Shown here one piece after another: positions 15,287-24,519 of a DNA stretch of 28,035 nt. The notes below the pieces were generated by a model. That model ran no database searches, had not been told where the DNA came from, and was given only the letters and a program-made list of their open reading frames with translations. This stretch comes from Candidatus Pelagibacter sp. TMED106. Its GTDB lineage: Bacteria; Pseudomonadota; Alphaproteobacteria; Pelagibacterales; Pelagibacteraceae. Every line of letters begins with the position of its first letter. Position 1 is the stretch's first letter. Location: the NCBI GenBank assembly GCA_002170275.2, contig NHFH02000014.1, forward strand, positions 1 through 28,035, given 5' to 3'. A program made the position numbers and the translations under genes.

Positions 15287-16072
15287 CTATTTTTCAAAAA
15301 TTTCTGTAATTCTGTAGTATTCTTCCAAACTTAACTCACCTGGCCTAGATTTCATTTCAATATTTAAAGTTTTTATTTTAGACATGTTTTTTTTAAATAA
15401 GACTTTTATTGCTTTATTTATCATCTTTCGTTTACTTGAAAATAAAATCTGTGTAACTTTTTCTAAATTATGAATATGTTTTATAATAAATCTTTTATTA
15501 TTTATTGGTTCAAAAACTAAGAGTGAAGATTCAACTTTTGGTTTTGGAAAAAAACAATTTTTAGAAATATTAAAGCTTTTTTTTATTTTAAGTCTCCAGT
15601 TTGATATAACTGATAACCTCCCAAACGATGATGTATTTTTTTTTGCTAGAATTCTATCAGCAACTTCTTTTTGGAACATAAGAATCAATTTTTTATATTT
15701 GGGAGGCCAATGAATAAACTTTATTAATCTTACTAATATCTGCGTTGAAATATTGTAAGGAAGATTTCCAAAGATTATAGTTCCATTTTTAATTTTATTT
15801 TCAAGGTTAACCTTAAGTATATCATCATTATAAATTTTAATATTTTCAATATTCTTAAATTTTTCTAATAAAATTTTACATAATCTTGTATCTTTTTCTA
15901 TTAGGATCAAACTCCTAGGTTTTTTTTCTAATATTGCACTTGTTAATTCACCCTTTCCTGGACCAATTTCTAAAACATGATTATTTTTTATAGGTGAAAT
16001 ATTAATGATCTTGCTTATAATATTCTGATCAATTAAAAAGTTTTGACCTAATGATTTTTTAGGTTCAATCAT
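15287..16072 (-). CDS. rsmA: 16S rRNA adenine dimethyltransferase (KsgA)
   Basis: Dimethylates two adjacent adenines in the 3' terminal hairpin of 16S rRNA, a late step of 30S maturation. The 261 residues show SLGQNFL at 7-13, the SAM-binding LEIGPGKGEL at 34-43, and the catalytic motif NLPYN at 103-107. The C-terminal domain reads FFPKPKVESSLLVFEP and then the small helical bundle (RPGELSLEEYYRI). It overlaps pdxA by four bases in the order surA-pdxA-rsmA, conserved across proteobacteria. Confidence 0.97.
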   Translation of the reverse strand: MIEPKKSLGQNFLIDQNIISKIINISPIKNNHVLEIGPGKGELTSAILEKKPRSLILIEKDTRLCKILLEKFKNIENIKIYNDDILKVNLENKIKNGTIIFGNLPYNISTQILVRLIKFIHWPPKYKKLILMFQKEVADRILAKKNTSSFGRLSVISNWRLKIKKSFNISKNCFFPKPKVESSLLVFEPINNKRFIIKHIHNLEKVTQILFSSKRKMINKAIKVLFKKNMSKIKTLNIEMKSRPGELSLEEYYRITEIFEK

Positions 16073-17031
16073 TCTTTTATTAATTTAAAAAACTTAAGAC
16101 TATTTATTAAACTTAATGGGTTTGCCTTGTTTTTAAAAACAATATCTTTTCCTGTTCCATGGTCAGGTGAAATTCTAATATAACTTAATCCGAGCGTTAC
16201 GTTTATAGCATCAAAATCATATAATGCTTTGAAAGGAGCTAAAACTTGATCATGATACATTCCAACTATAACGTGAAAAGCAGATTTTTTTTCTCTCATG
16301 AAAAGACTATCAGCAGGATAGGGGCCTTTTACATTAATTTTTTTCTTAAGTTTCTTTATCACTGGTATTATAATCTTTTGTTCTTCAGAATTAGGTCTTC
16401 CCTCAGCATTATGTGGATTAAGTCCTAACACAGCAATATTTGGTTTTATATTTAATTTTTTTATATAGAATTTATTAAGTGTTTTAATTTTTTTTTCTAT
16501 TAGACTACTTTTTAATTTTTTTGAAACTTCTCTTATATTTAAATGTGTTGTGATTGGAACTACGGATAGTTTTTTATTAAAAAGTAGCATCACTTCTTCA
16601 CCTTTCAGTTTATTTTTTTTTGAAAGGTATTCCGTAACACCTAGATATTTCGAATTAAATATTTTCTTATCTATCGGGGCATTTACAAAGCCAAATATTA
16701 TTTTTTCTCTTGCAAGTTTGTGAGCTTTATCTAAACAATTTAAAACATAAATTGATTTGTCTTTCTTATTAATTTTAAACGGATTTTTAAAATTTAAGTT
16801 AATATTTAATACCTTGAGACTATTTGAGGAATCAATATTCTTAATATTATTAATTTCTTTAATTGGAATTTTTATTCTTTTCTTTTGTAACTGACTTTTT
16901 ATTAATTTAAAATTTCCTATTACAAAAATATTTTTTCTTTCATTTTTTCTAATTAATTTCCACGATTTGGCTATAATTTCACTATTAATACTGAAAGGTT
17001 CTCCGGCAACTATTGCTATATTTTTACTCAT
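16069..17031 (-). CDS. pdxA: 4-hydroxythreonine-4-phosphate dehydrogenase-like protein (PdxA)
   Basis: By family and position (between surA and rsmA) the vitamin B6 enzyme that oxidises 4-phosphohydroxythreonine. The 320 residues carry the three metal-binding histidines, H163 (THLNIRE), H207 (LNPHNAEG) and H260 (YHDQVLAP), and the later motifs GPYPADSLF and SPDHGTGKDIV. Two usual features are altered: the N-terminal GEPAGIGPE motif reads GEPFSINSE, and the substrate-binding histidine of the GHTE motif is a valine (GVTEYL, residue 132). The gene overlaps neighbours by four bases on each side. I keep PdxA as most likely, but a changed substrate or a weakened enzyme cannot be ruled out. Confidence 0.85.
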   Translation of the reverse strand: MSKNIAIVAGEPFSINSEIIAKSWKLIRKNERKNIFVIGNFKLIKSQLQKKRIKIPIKEINNIKNIDSSNSLKVLNINLNFKNPFKINKKDKSIYVLNCLDKAHKLAREKIIFGFVNAPIDKKIFNSKYLGVTEYLSKKNKLKGEEVMLLFNKKLSVVPITTHLNIREVSKKLKSSLIEKKIKTLNKFYIKKLNIKPNIAVLGLNPHNAEGRPNSEEQKIIIPVIKKLKKKINVKGPYPADSLFMREKKSAFHVIVGMYHDQVLAPFKALYDFDAINVTLGLSYIRISPDHGTGKDIVFKNKANPLSLINSLKFFKLIKE

Positions 17032-17960
17032 AAAAAATTAACCAAAATAGAATTTTCAAGGTTAGAATAATGAGATCTTGAAAATAAATCTAATTTTTCA
17101 GTTTTTTTCTGCTCTAAAATTTGGTTTTTTATTTTTTCTACATTAATTTCTTTATTTTTTATGTATTTGATTTTATTTATTTTTAAAACAACTAAAGAGT
17201 TTAAAGTCTTAATTGGTTTGGTCATTTTACCTTCTTCAACATTACTTAATGCAGCCTGATATATTTTAGACAAAGAAGATTCTGAGACCCATCCAATTTT
17301 TCCCTCATTTTTAGAAGTACTTGATATGCTAAAACGAACCACAGCACTTTTAAATCCTTCTTTTTGTATAAATTCATAAATCTCTTTTAATTTATCTTCA
17401 GATGTATTTAACCCAGATATTTCAATTTCTGACAAATTATATTCTTTTAAATTTATCTTTTTTTCCAATCTTTTTTTTAATTCATTTTCTAGTTCTATTG
17501 TATTTATTGATACTTGATTTTTATAAATCTGAAAAATTAAAGTATTCCATGTTTGATTAATTATAAAACTCTCTTTAAGCAAATCATAACTAATATTATT
17601 AGCCTCAAGTGTCTTTTTAAGATTACTGGGTGGTATATTTACTTTTCTAGCTAAATTTTTCATTTTATTTTCTAATTCAATTTTACTATATTCTGTAACC
17701 TTAAATTTTTTAATTTCAGTTTTCTTAATTGCCCTTTTAACTAATGATTGCAACGCAGTATTTTTAAAATTATTAATATTTTCTTGATTTAGAGGTGCTT
17801 TAGCAAAAAATAATATTGTCCTTATCTCATTTTCAACTTCATAAGTTGTTATTATTTCACTTCCAACTTTAGCTATAATTGAATTCTTGATTTGAGCATT
17901 TAAATTAAAAAAAAATAATAAACTTAATATTATTACAAATAATGAATTTTTTTTTATCAT
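17028..17960 (-). CDS. surA: SurA-type periplasmic chaperone / peptidyl-prolyl isomerase
   Basis: Periplasmic chaperone for outer-membrane proteins. The 310 residues begin with a signal peptide (hydrophobic core about 7-20, likely cleavage after LNA at 22). The SurA N-terminal domain starts IIAKVGSEIITTYEVENEI and runs to about 160. One parvulin domain is visible at about 170-265, including FSISSTSKNEGKIGWVSESSL and NVEEGKMTKPI. E. coli SurA has two parvulin domains and about 428 residues, so this is a shorter form, as in many alphaproteobacteria. Next to lptD, one of the SurA-dependent clients in E. coli. Confidence 0.88.
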   Translation of the reverse strand: MIKKNSLFVIILSLLFFFNLNAQIKNSIIAKVGSEIITTYEVENEIRTILFFAKAPLNQENINNFKNTALQSLVKRAIKKTEIKKFKVTEYSKIELENKMKNLARKVNIPPSNLKKTLEANNISYDLLKESFIINQTWNTLIFQIYKNQVSINTIELENELKKRLEKKINLKEYNLSEIEISGLNTSEDKLKEIYEFIQKEGFKSAVVRFSISSTSKNEGKIGWVSESSLSKIYQAALSNVEEGKMTKPIKTLNSLVVLKINKIKYIKNKEINVEKIKNQILEQKKTEKLDLFSRSHYSNLENSILVNFL

Positions 17961-20305
17961 CTTGATAGTTGTGGACTGCTTATATCCCCAAATGGTATGA
18001 ATGAAACTTTAAACATTAATGAGTTGTCAGGTTCGATATCTCTATCTGTATAAAATTCTCGTCTAAAAACAATTCCAGCTTTTAGACAATCATTTATATA
18101 ATTATAACTTAAATTATAAAATTCTGCAGAATTAGTAATTAAATTTCTCCTTGTTGAAAAACTTAGTTCGTTACTGTCGTTTACCTCTAGATCAAACCCG
18201 GTTTTAACATACTCTTGGTTTCCAATATGATTTTTTTCCTCTAAATAACTAATATTAAATTTTGCATTATTAAGCATCAGGTCTGCAGCTATTTCATTTG
18301 AATTAAAGTTCTTATAATTTTGATCTATTGCAAAATTATAATCAAGTTTCAAAAAATTATTAACTTTTAAACTTGAATTTCCTACAACATCGGAAAATCT
18401 TTGATCTAAAGAAGTGCTAGCCGGTATATCACTATTTTCTTCTGCGCTAACTACTTGACCGATTGAAAAACTAAGTTCCTGTTCACCTATTGAATTGTCT
18501 TTATTTAATTTATTTTTTTTATAATCTACTCCTAAAGCCAAACTTGTGCCTTTCTCAACTACATCTATCTCATTAACTTTATTAATTTCAAATAAATTAG
18601 AATATCTTAACCTTCCTCCGTCAATATTTCTCATATGTCCTGGTGCAACACGAAAAAAAGCTTTAGGAGTTAATAGGTGATTTTTGGAATTACTATAATC
18701 ATTTTTGTAAAGACCAATTTTAGCTAAATATCCTAAAGCACCAGAAAGCTCCGACACAGTCTTATCGGTTTTATAATTTTCAGTGTTGTTTGCGTTATAG
18801 TTAACTGTTTTAAACAATCCTTTAAGTTGACTTTCTAGACCTAAACTATTTAACCATTTATTTGATTTCCATTCTAAATCGTTTACAAAAAATTCTGTTT
18901 GTTTATTTACTTCATAGTTTTTTACTCTTAAATCTGAGGATAAGTCAAAAAAACCATAATTTTCACTCACTAGAAGGTTTTTTTCAAAATTAAGATGAGG
19001 CACTAAATACTCATATTTTGATCTGCCTTGCTTACTTAAGTTTTCATACATACTAGCGTTAGCACCAAAATAAACACTCTCAGTTTGATAGTTATAGTCT
19101 AGAGTGTTTTCCAGTACATCTATGTCACTATCTACAATTGAAGTATCTATATCATAAATTTTTAAATATGTGGGATTAGAAACTTTTTGGAAATTAATTT
19201 GAAGGTCACTACTTTTATTTTCTTCATCAATCAAACTGCTATTAAATTTTGAAAAAAAGTGCGCTCTTCCACCACTAGTTTTTTTATTTGTAGTTTTTTT
19301 ATAGCCTTGGGTATAACCCGCATCTACAACTAAAAAAGAATTTTTAAAATCTTGTCTATACTCACCCATCATTAATGGGTTTTCAGTGAAGTATAATTTA
19401 GGCGTAAAGGTTAAATCTCTATCATTATTAATTGCCCAATAGTAAGGAAGACTTGTGCCAGTCCCTAAATTAGAACTATTACTTAAAGTAGGAACCAAAA
19501 AACCTGACCTTCTACTAACAGTAGGGTCTGGGTGAGAAAATTTAGGAAAGTAAAATATTGGAAAGTCATAAATTTTTAAAACTGCATTATCATAATAAAT
19601 TGTTTTTTTTGATTTATTATGCTTTATTTTTTTAGATTGCAAGGTCCATGGAGGACACTTATCTTTTCCCTTATTTTCACAATATGTGAAAATTCCTTTT
19701 TCTAAAGTACTGTCGTTACCTGAAAGAGAGATGCTGTTCGCAAACATTCTAGGTTCATTTTTACTATTTATTTTCAGATCGGGTGAATTTAAAAATACTT
19801 TTACATCAGTTCCTATTATTTTACCTTTTTTTTCATCTATGTATATTTCAGAGAGATTGTACTCGTTACTTTTGCTATCAATCAATTTTATTTTACCTTT
19901 AGAAAAAAAAATATTTTTATCAATAAAATAGTTGAACATTTCAACTTCTACTTTATTACCATCTTTGTCTATAACAGTAGTGTTACTATTTGAGGAAATT
20001 ATCCTTTTTTTATTATCTAACACAATGTCTTTCCCATCTACCTCAAAACCTTTTGAGGTAATTAATTTTGTCTTACCAACGGACTCAAAATAAATGTTTT
20101 TTTTATCGTACCGAGCATATTCAGTAAAAATCTTATTATTTTTACTGTCAGTTGCATCAATGTTTCCTTCAAGGATAGTGACTTTATTAATATCATCATA
20201 TTTTATTTTATTAGAATTAATTTCTAGGTCATCAGCGTACAAAGAATGACTAGTCAAAATATTAACTAATAAAATTAAAAAAAATATAAGTTTTTTATTT
20301 TTCAT
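17957..20305 (-). CDS. lptD: LPS-assembly outer-membrane protein LptD
   Basis: Outer-membrane barrel that, with LptE, places lipopolysaccharide in the outer leaflet. The 782 residues match E. coli length (784). Signal peptide at 1-24 (cut near LYADD); an OstA-type jellyroll with repeated YD/EGN strands at about 25-190; then the linker with YCENKGKDKCPPW and the barrel from about 245 (FPIFYFPKFSHPDPTVSRRSGFLVPT). Near the C-terminus NDCLKAGIVFRREF holds the distal cysteine that would pair with the N-terminal region. The order lptF-lptG-lptD-surA supports it. The start overlaps lptG by 11 bases. Confidence 0.95.
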   Translation of the reverse strand: MKNKKLIFFLILLVNILTSHSLYADDLEINSNKIKYDDINKVTILEGNIDATDSKNNKIFTEYARYDKKNIYFESVGKTKLITSKGFEVDGKDIVLDNKKRIISSNSNTTVIDKDGNKVEVEMFNYFIDKNIFFSKGKIKLIDSKSNEYNLSEIYIDEKKGKIIGTDVKVFLNSPDLKINSKNEPRMFANSISLSGNDSTLEKGIFTYCENKGKDKCPPWTLQSKKIKHNKSKKTIYYDNAVLKIYDFPIFYFPKFSHPDPTVSRRSGFLVPTLSNSSNLGTGTSLPYYWAINNDRDLTFTPKLYFTENPLMMGEYRQDFKNSFLVVDAGYTQGYKKTTNKKTSGGRAHFFSKFNSSLIDEENKSSDLQINFQKVSNPTYLKIYDIDTSIVDSDIDVLENTLDYNYQTESVYFGANASMYENLSKQGRSKYEYLVPHLNFEKNLLVSENYGFFDLSSDLRVKNYEVNKQTEFFVNDLEWKSNKWLNSLGLESQLKGLFKTVNYNANNTENYKTDKTVSELSGALGYLAKIGLYKNDYSNSKNHLLTPKAFFRVAPGHMRNIDGGRLRYSNLFEINKVNEIDVVEKGTSLALGVDYKKNKLNKDNSIGEQELSFSIGQVVSAEENSDIPASTSLDQRFSDVVGNSSLKVNNFLKLDYNFAIDQNYKNFNSNEIAADLMLNNAKFNISYLEEKNHIGNQEYVKTGFDLEVNDSNELSFSTRRNLITNSAEFYNLSYNYINDCLKAGIVFRREFYTDRDIEPDNSLMFKVSFIPFGDISSPQLSR

Positions 20306-21383
20306 TTATTTGAATAATTCCAATTGAACAAAATAAAGCCACAGCTATTATAGGCATCCAAACAGATAATGTTAATGATATTCTTTCTGTTTGCCCGAGT
20401 GCAATAGATAGATCTTTAAAATAATAAATAAAAACACATGCTAATATCGATATAGCTACATAGTATAAGTTTTGAGATTTCTTAACGGAGCCTAAAGAAA
20501 ATACTGCTGCAAGGACTACCATCAAAAATAAGAAAACTGGCAACGAAATGAAACGGTGTAATCTTTCTTTCAATAGTTCGTCCTTATAGCCTTTTTTCGT
20601 TAAAGAGCTATAATCAGTTACTAAACTTAGAAATGAAATAGTATTTAAATTTCTATAAAGCGAATTAATTTTTTCTAGGGTGTTAGTAGTTATAAATCTA
20701 TATTCATCTTGTTCTTTTTTTAGGGTTTCATCTAATCTAAAATCATAGATTACCGCTTTATTCAAAACCCAAGGTGTGCTTGATATATCGGCTTTTTTCG
20801 ACTCTAATCTTTTTAATAATTTATAATCATTGTCTATTTCATAAATAGTAACTTCTTTTAAAAAAAAATCTTCTAGCTTTTTTGCTGTAATAATCTTACT
20901 TCCATTTTTATAATTTTCTTTTATCCATAAACCATTTTTATTAATAGCTACAAGATGATCAGTATCCTTCGAGTATTTTGCTTTTGTCTGTTCATAGTAT
21001 TTAGTTAGAGTTGAAGTTATTGGATTAATTGTAACAAGAATAAAGTTTCCAAAAATAAATGCTGTTATAGATAAAATAAAAACAATTTTTAAATTTGAAT
21101 AGCCCAAAATTTTTATTGATATTAGATCTGTATTAGATCTAATATTTTTAAAGAAAAACATGGAAGCTAAAAAAACAACAAATGGAAGCAAATCAATTAT
21201 AAGACTTGGAATAAACGATAATGTTAAAAGAAAAGGTAGAAGCATACTTTCGTTTAAGTCTTTAAAGAATTCAATTTCTTCAAATAAATTTAATAGTAAG
21301 CCTAAACACATGAACACAAAAACAGTATTTAATATTATTTTGAAAAAATTAAAAATAAGATATTTATTTATTATCTTGTTCAC
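20295..21383 (-). CDS. lptG: LPS export ABC transporter permease LptG
   Basis: Inner-membrane half of the LptB2FG transporter that pulls lipopolysaccharide out of the inner membrane. The 362 residues show the YjgP/YjgQ layout: helices at about 10-35, 48-75 and 97-118, a periplasmic beta domain (about 125-260), then three helices (about 272-352). Start is GTG at 21383, overlapping the lptF stop as GTGA. NKIINKYLIFNFFK at the N-terminus is typical. Second of the pair by order; telling LptG from LptF otherwise rests on position. Confidence 0.9.
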   Translation of the reverse strand: MNKIINKYLIFNFFKIILNTVFVFMCLGLLLNLFEEIEFFKDLNESMLLPFLLTLSFIPSLIIDLLPFVVFLASMFFFKNIRSNTDLISIKILGYSNLKIVFILSITAFIFGNFILVTINPITSTLTKYYEQTKAKYSKDTDHLVAINKNGLWIKENYKNGSKIITAKKLEDFFLKEVTIYEIDNDYKLLKRLESKKADISSTPWVLNKAVIYDFRLDETLKKEQDEYRFITTNTLEKINSLYRNLNTISFLSLVTDYSSLTKKGYKDELLKERLHRFISLPVFLFLMVVLAAVFSLGSVKKSQNLYYVAISILACVFIYYFKDLSIALGQTERISLTLSVWMPIIAVALFCSIGIIQINEK

Positions 21384-22525
21384 GAAGTAACCTTTTCATT
21401 TGAGAATGTTTTCATTAAGGTAAAGTATAATAATAAAACCATTAAAAAAGGAAATAAAAAATATGAGAGAGTATTAAAAGAAGAAAATCCAGAAAATCTT
21501 ACAAGTATTTCAGCTAAAATTAAAATTATAAAACCAAATATAAAATAAATATATTTACTAAAAAAAATACCTTTTTTATTTTTTCTTGAAGTTAACAAAA
21601 AAGAAGCAATCAAAGATACCAAAGGAATGTAAAATGGCATACCTATTCTTCTAGAAACATTTTCTACAACTTGCTGTTTATAATTGGTCTCAGGGCAATT
21701 TCTAATTTCTTTTAGAAAAGTTCTTTTATCAAACAAACAATTAAACAAAACTTTTGTAGAGGTTTCTTGAATTTTCGGAGTAATAATTGTTCTTGTAGTT
21801 AAATTATCAATAGCTAATTCAGTTTTTGTGAAATTAACATTTTTTATATTTCCAGCTTTATCTTGAGATTGAATCATTCCATCATGAAGAATTAATTTTC
21901 CATTTAATGTATTGCCTTTTTTTGCAATAATTGTTGTATTGCTATTTCCTTTTGTTTCAGCAATTAATGTACTTAACGAACTCATCTCATCCCTAATAAA
22001 AATATTTTTCATCTCTCCATTTTCTTTTTTTTCATCAACATAAAAAGTTATATATTTAAATGTATCACTAAAATCTTTTGATTTTACTATTGAAGATATG
22101 GTCTTAATATCTGAGGATCTTAGCAAAGATCTAGATTTATTAAGAGTATCTGGAATAATAAAAACTGCTAAAAAAATTTGTGTTACTGTAACAAATAAAG
22201 ATATTAGAAAAAATAAATTTACTATTTTCATTTTATTAAGACCACTAGTCCATAAAATTACAAACTCATTTTGTCGATCAAATTTTAAAATTGATAAAAT
22301 AATAGCTAATAAAAAGGCGAGGGGAATAAATCTAGTTATTATAGTTGGAATATTTAGAGCAGAATAATAAAGATAGGTTGTAACCATAAAACCATCTTCA
22401 ACAATTAAATCTAAAAAATTGACTGCTCTAACCGTCCACGCAATAGCAGTAAAAGCAAACAAAATAGTCAAAAAGGATTTGCCAATTTCTAGTGTAAAGT
22501 ATTTATAAATTTTGTTTTTAAGCAT
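21380..22525 (-). CDS. lptF: LPS export ABC transporter permease LptF
   Basis: Partner of LptG. The 381 residues have the same six-helix plan with a periplasmic domain at about 125-280 containing IFIRDEMSSLSTLIAETKG, a stretch typical of LptF. The C-terminal helices include FYIPLVSLIASFLL followed by a basic loop. First gene of the leftward cluster lptF-lptG-lptD-surA-pdxA-rsmA, whose six genes all overlap by 4 to 11 bases. The 139-base spacer to pepA should hold its promoter; I see no convincing -35/-10 pair on this strand. Confidence 0.92.
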   Translation of the reverse strand: MLKNKIYKYFTLEIGKSFLTILFAFTAIAWTVRAVNFLDLIVEDGFMVTTYLYYSALNIPTIITRFIPLAFLLAIILSILKFDRQNEFVILWTSGLNKMKIVNLFFLISLFVTVTQIFLAVFIIPDTLNKSRSLLRSSDIKTISSIVKSKDFSDTFKYITFYVDEKKENGEMKNIFIRDEMSSLSTLIAETKGNSNTTIIAKKGNTLNGKLILHDGMIQSQDKAGNIKNVNFTKTELAIDNLTTRTIITPKIQETSTKVLFNCLFDKRTFLKEIRNCPETNYKQQVVENVSRRIGMPFYIPLVSLIASFLLTSRKNKKGIFFSKYIYFIFGFIILILAEILVRFSGFSSFNTLSYFLFPFLMVLLLYFTLMKTFSNEKVTS

Positions 22526-22601
22526 GAAAAATTGATATATATAATTAATTCAACTTTTAACTAAACTCAACCTAAGATAGTACAATATGATAAATTTTCC
22601 A

Positions 22602-22630
22602 TTGAAATCTTATATATTTGCACATATATA
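22602..22630 (+). promoter_or_regulatory. Promoter of pepA-ndk
   Basis: TTGAAA (22602-22607), a 17-base spacer and TATATA (22625-22630) form a good sigma-70-type promoter. Transcription would start near 22637, some 28 bases before the pepA ATG. It lies in the 139-base divergent spacer, the largest gap in the window. Confidence 0.52.
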
Positions 22631-22664
22631 GCATTCAGCTCTAATAGGGTGTATTTAAAAATTT

Positions 22665-24122
22665 ATGTCTATTAAAATTAACTTCTCGAATAAAGTCAGC
22701 GGAAAATCTTCAGCTAATAATGTCCTATTTGCAGATGAAAAATTCAATATAAATGGATTAAAAAAACATCTTTCTAGCTCAGAGTTCTCTTACATTAATG
22801 ATTTATTAAAAACCAGTGATTTGAAAAAAAATATGTTTGTTTTTGAAGTCAATTCAAAAAAAAAGATAGTTTTAATTTCTATCAAAAAAGATTTAAAAAG
22901 CTTTGATGTAGAAAATTTAGGAGCTGAATTTTATGGACGTATAAACTACGGAAAGAATAGTGAGTACTTCATAAACTCAGATACCGTAGTAGGTAAATAT
23001 GAGAATTTTATAGGTTATTTTCTTCACGGTCTAAAGTTAAAATCTTATGAATTCAAAAAATATAAAACAAAAAAAGAAACAAGAATTATTTCTATAAATG
23101 TATTTGGAAATAAAAACAAACCTTCTGCTCTAAATCAAATAAAATTTAAAGCTTTGGAAGAAGGAACTTTTTATGCAAGAGATTTAGTTTCAGAACCAGG
23201 GAATATTTTGCATCCAGATGAATATGCTAAAAGATTAAACTCACTTAAAAAAGATGGTTTAAAAGTAAATATATACGATGAAAAAAAACTAAAAAAACTT
23301 GGCATGAATGCTTTGCTCGGTGTCGGGATGGGAAGCATCAGAGGATCATATCTTGTTACAATGGAATGGAATGGAGCAAAAAATAGTTCCAAACCTTTAG
23401 CATTTGTTGGGAAAGGAGTTACTTTTGATACTGGTGGCTATTCATTAAAACCAGCAAGATTTATGGAAGACATGACATATGATATGGCGGGCTCAGCCGC
23501 TGTAGTAGGTTTGATGAAGAATTTAGCATTAAGGAAAGCAAAAATTAATGCTGTCGGTGTTGTAGGGCTTGTAGAGAACATGGTAAGTGGAGTCGCTCAA
23601 AGACCTGGTGACATTGTGAAGTCGTATAGCGGCAAAACTATAGAAGTTCTAAACACAGATGCTGAGGGCCGACTAGTTTTAGCCGATGCATTAACTTTTA
23701 CTGAAAAAAAATTTCAACCAAAATTTATGGTTGATCTAGCAACCTTAACAGGTGCCATTATAGTTTCCCTGGGATCAGAATATGCTGGACTTTTTTCAAA
23801 CGACGATAAGTTGTCTAAACAAATTTTAAATTCGGGTGAAAAAGTTGAAGAGAAACTATGGAGAATGCCTCTTCATAAAAATTACGATAAGCTTATGAAT
23901 TCTAAAAATGCTGATATGCAAAATATAAATTATATTGGTGGGGCTGGATCAACAACTGCAGCTCAATTTTTACAAAGATTTATTTTAAATAAAACTCCCT
24001 GGGCTCATTTAGATATTGCTGGTATGGCTTTTTCAAAATATGGAGGTGCTTTAAATTCAGGTGGTGCAACAGGATTTGGTGTTAGATTGTTAAATAAATT
24101 GATAGAGGAATATTATGAGTAA
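22665..24122 (+). CDS. pepA: Leucyl aminopeptidase (M17, cytosol aminopeptidase)
   Basis: Two-metal aminopeptidase that removes N-terminal residues from peptides, for protein turnover in the cytoplasm. The 485 residues match the family. The N-terminal domain (1-160) is variable; the catalytic domain shows VGKGVTFDTGG at 248-258 with the metal-binding lysine and aspartate, and the family signature NTDAEGRL at 330-337. The C-terminus has PWAHLDIAGMAF and GATGFGVRLL. It is divergent from lptF, an arrangement also seen in E. coli. The stop overlaps the ndk start by eight bases; holC, often found between them, is absent. Confidence 0.97.
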   Translation: MSIKINFSNKVSGKSSANNVLFADEKFNINGLKKHLSSSEFSYINDLLKTSDLKKNMFVFEVNSKKKIVLISIKKDLKSFDVENLGAEFYGRINYGKNSEYFINSDTVVGKYENFIGYFLHGLKLKSYEFKKYKTKKETRIISINVFGNKNKPSALNQIKFKALEEGTFYARDLVSEPGNILHPDEYAKRLNSLKKDGLKVNIYDEKKLKKLGMNALLGVGMGSIRGSYLVTMEWNGAKNSSKPLAFVGKGVTFDTGGYSLKPARFMEDMTYDMAGSAAVVGLMKNLALRKAKINAVGVVGLVENMVSGVAQRPGDIVKSYSGKTIEVLNTDAEGRLVLADALTFTEKKFQPKFMVDLATLTGAIIVSLGSEYAGLFSNDDKLSKQILNSGEKVEEKLWRMPLHKNYDKLMNSKNADMQNINYIGGAGSTTAAQFLQRFILNKTPWAHLDIAGMAFSKYGGALNSGGATGFGVRLLNKLIEEYYE

Positions 24123-24519
24123 TATAGAGCAAACACTATCAATTATTAAACCAGATGCTGTAGAAAGAAATTTAGTTGAAGAGATTAAAAATATTTTTTT
24201 AAAAAACAATATAACGATTATTGAGAGTAAAAAAATTCATATTTCAAAAGAGGAAGCAAGTGAGTTTTATAAAGTTCATCAATCAAAACCTTTTTATGAT
24301 GATTTGTGTAATTATCTAGCATCTGGGCCAATATTTGTGATGATTCTAGAAGGAAAAGGAGTGGTAACTTTAAATAGGAGATTAATGGGAGCTACAGATC
24401 CTAAAAAAGCTGAGAAAGACACTATTAGAAAATTGTATGGGATTTCGATAGATAAAAATTCCATTCATGGCTCAGACTCAGTCGAAAATGCAAACAAAGA
24501 AATAAATTTTTTTTTTTAA
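24115..24519 (+). CDS. ndk: Nucleoside diphosphate kinase
   Basis: Exchanges the terminal phosphate between nucleoside di- and triphosphates. The 134 residues show TLSIIKPDAVERN at the start, the Kpn-loop region LNRRLMGATDPKKAEKDTIR, and the phosphorylated H118 in IHGSDSVENA. The C-terminus is three phenylalanines encoded in a run of eleven T that continues into the stop codon. Overlaps pepA by eight bases, and shares TTAA with the convergent purN. With guaB, guaA and gmk it completes the path from IMP to GTP. Confidence 0.97.
   Translation: MSNIEQTLSIIKPDAVERNLVEEIKNIFLKNNITIIESKKIHISKEEASEFYKVHQSKPFYDDLCNYLASGPIFVMILEGKGVVTLNRRLMGATDPKKAEKDTIRKLYGISIDKNSIHGSDSVENANKEINFFF

Noticed and set aside
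21121..21140. ATTAGATCT repeated with an 11-base period
   Set aside because: Lies within lptG codons for a normal protein stretch, with only two copies; probably chance.
22526..22664. Small RNA, tRNA or riboswitch in the largest spacer
   Set aside because: I found no cloverleaf, conserved stem or long pairing; the spacer is explained by promoters of pepA and lptF.
24480..24519. T-run at the end of ndk as an intrinsic terminator
   Set aside because: No G+C-rich stem precedes it; the run is part of the coding sequence and stop codon.
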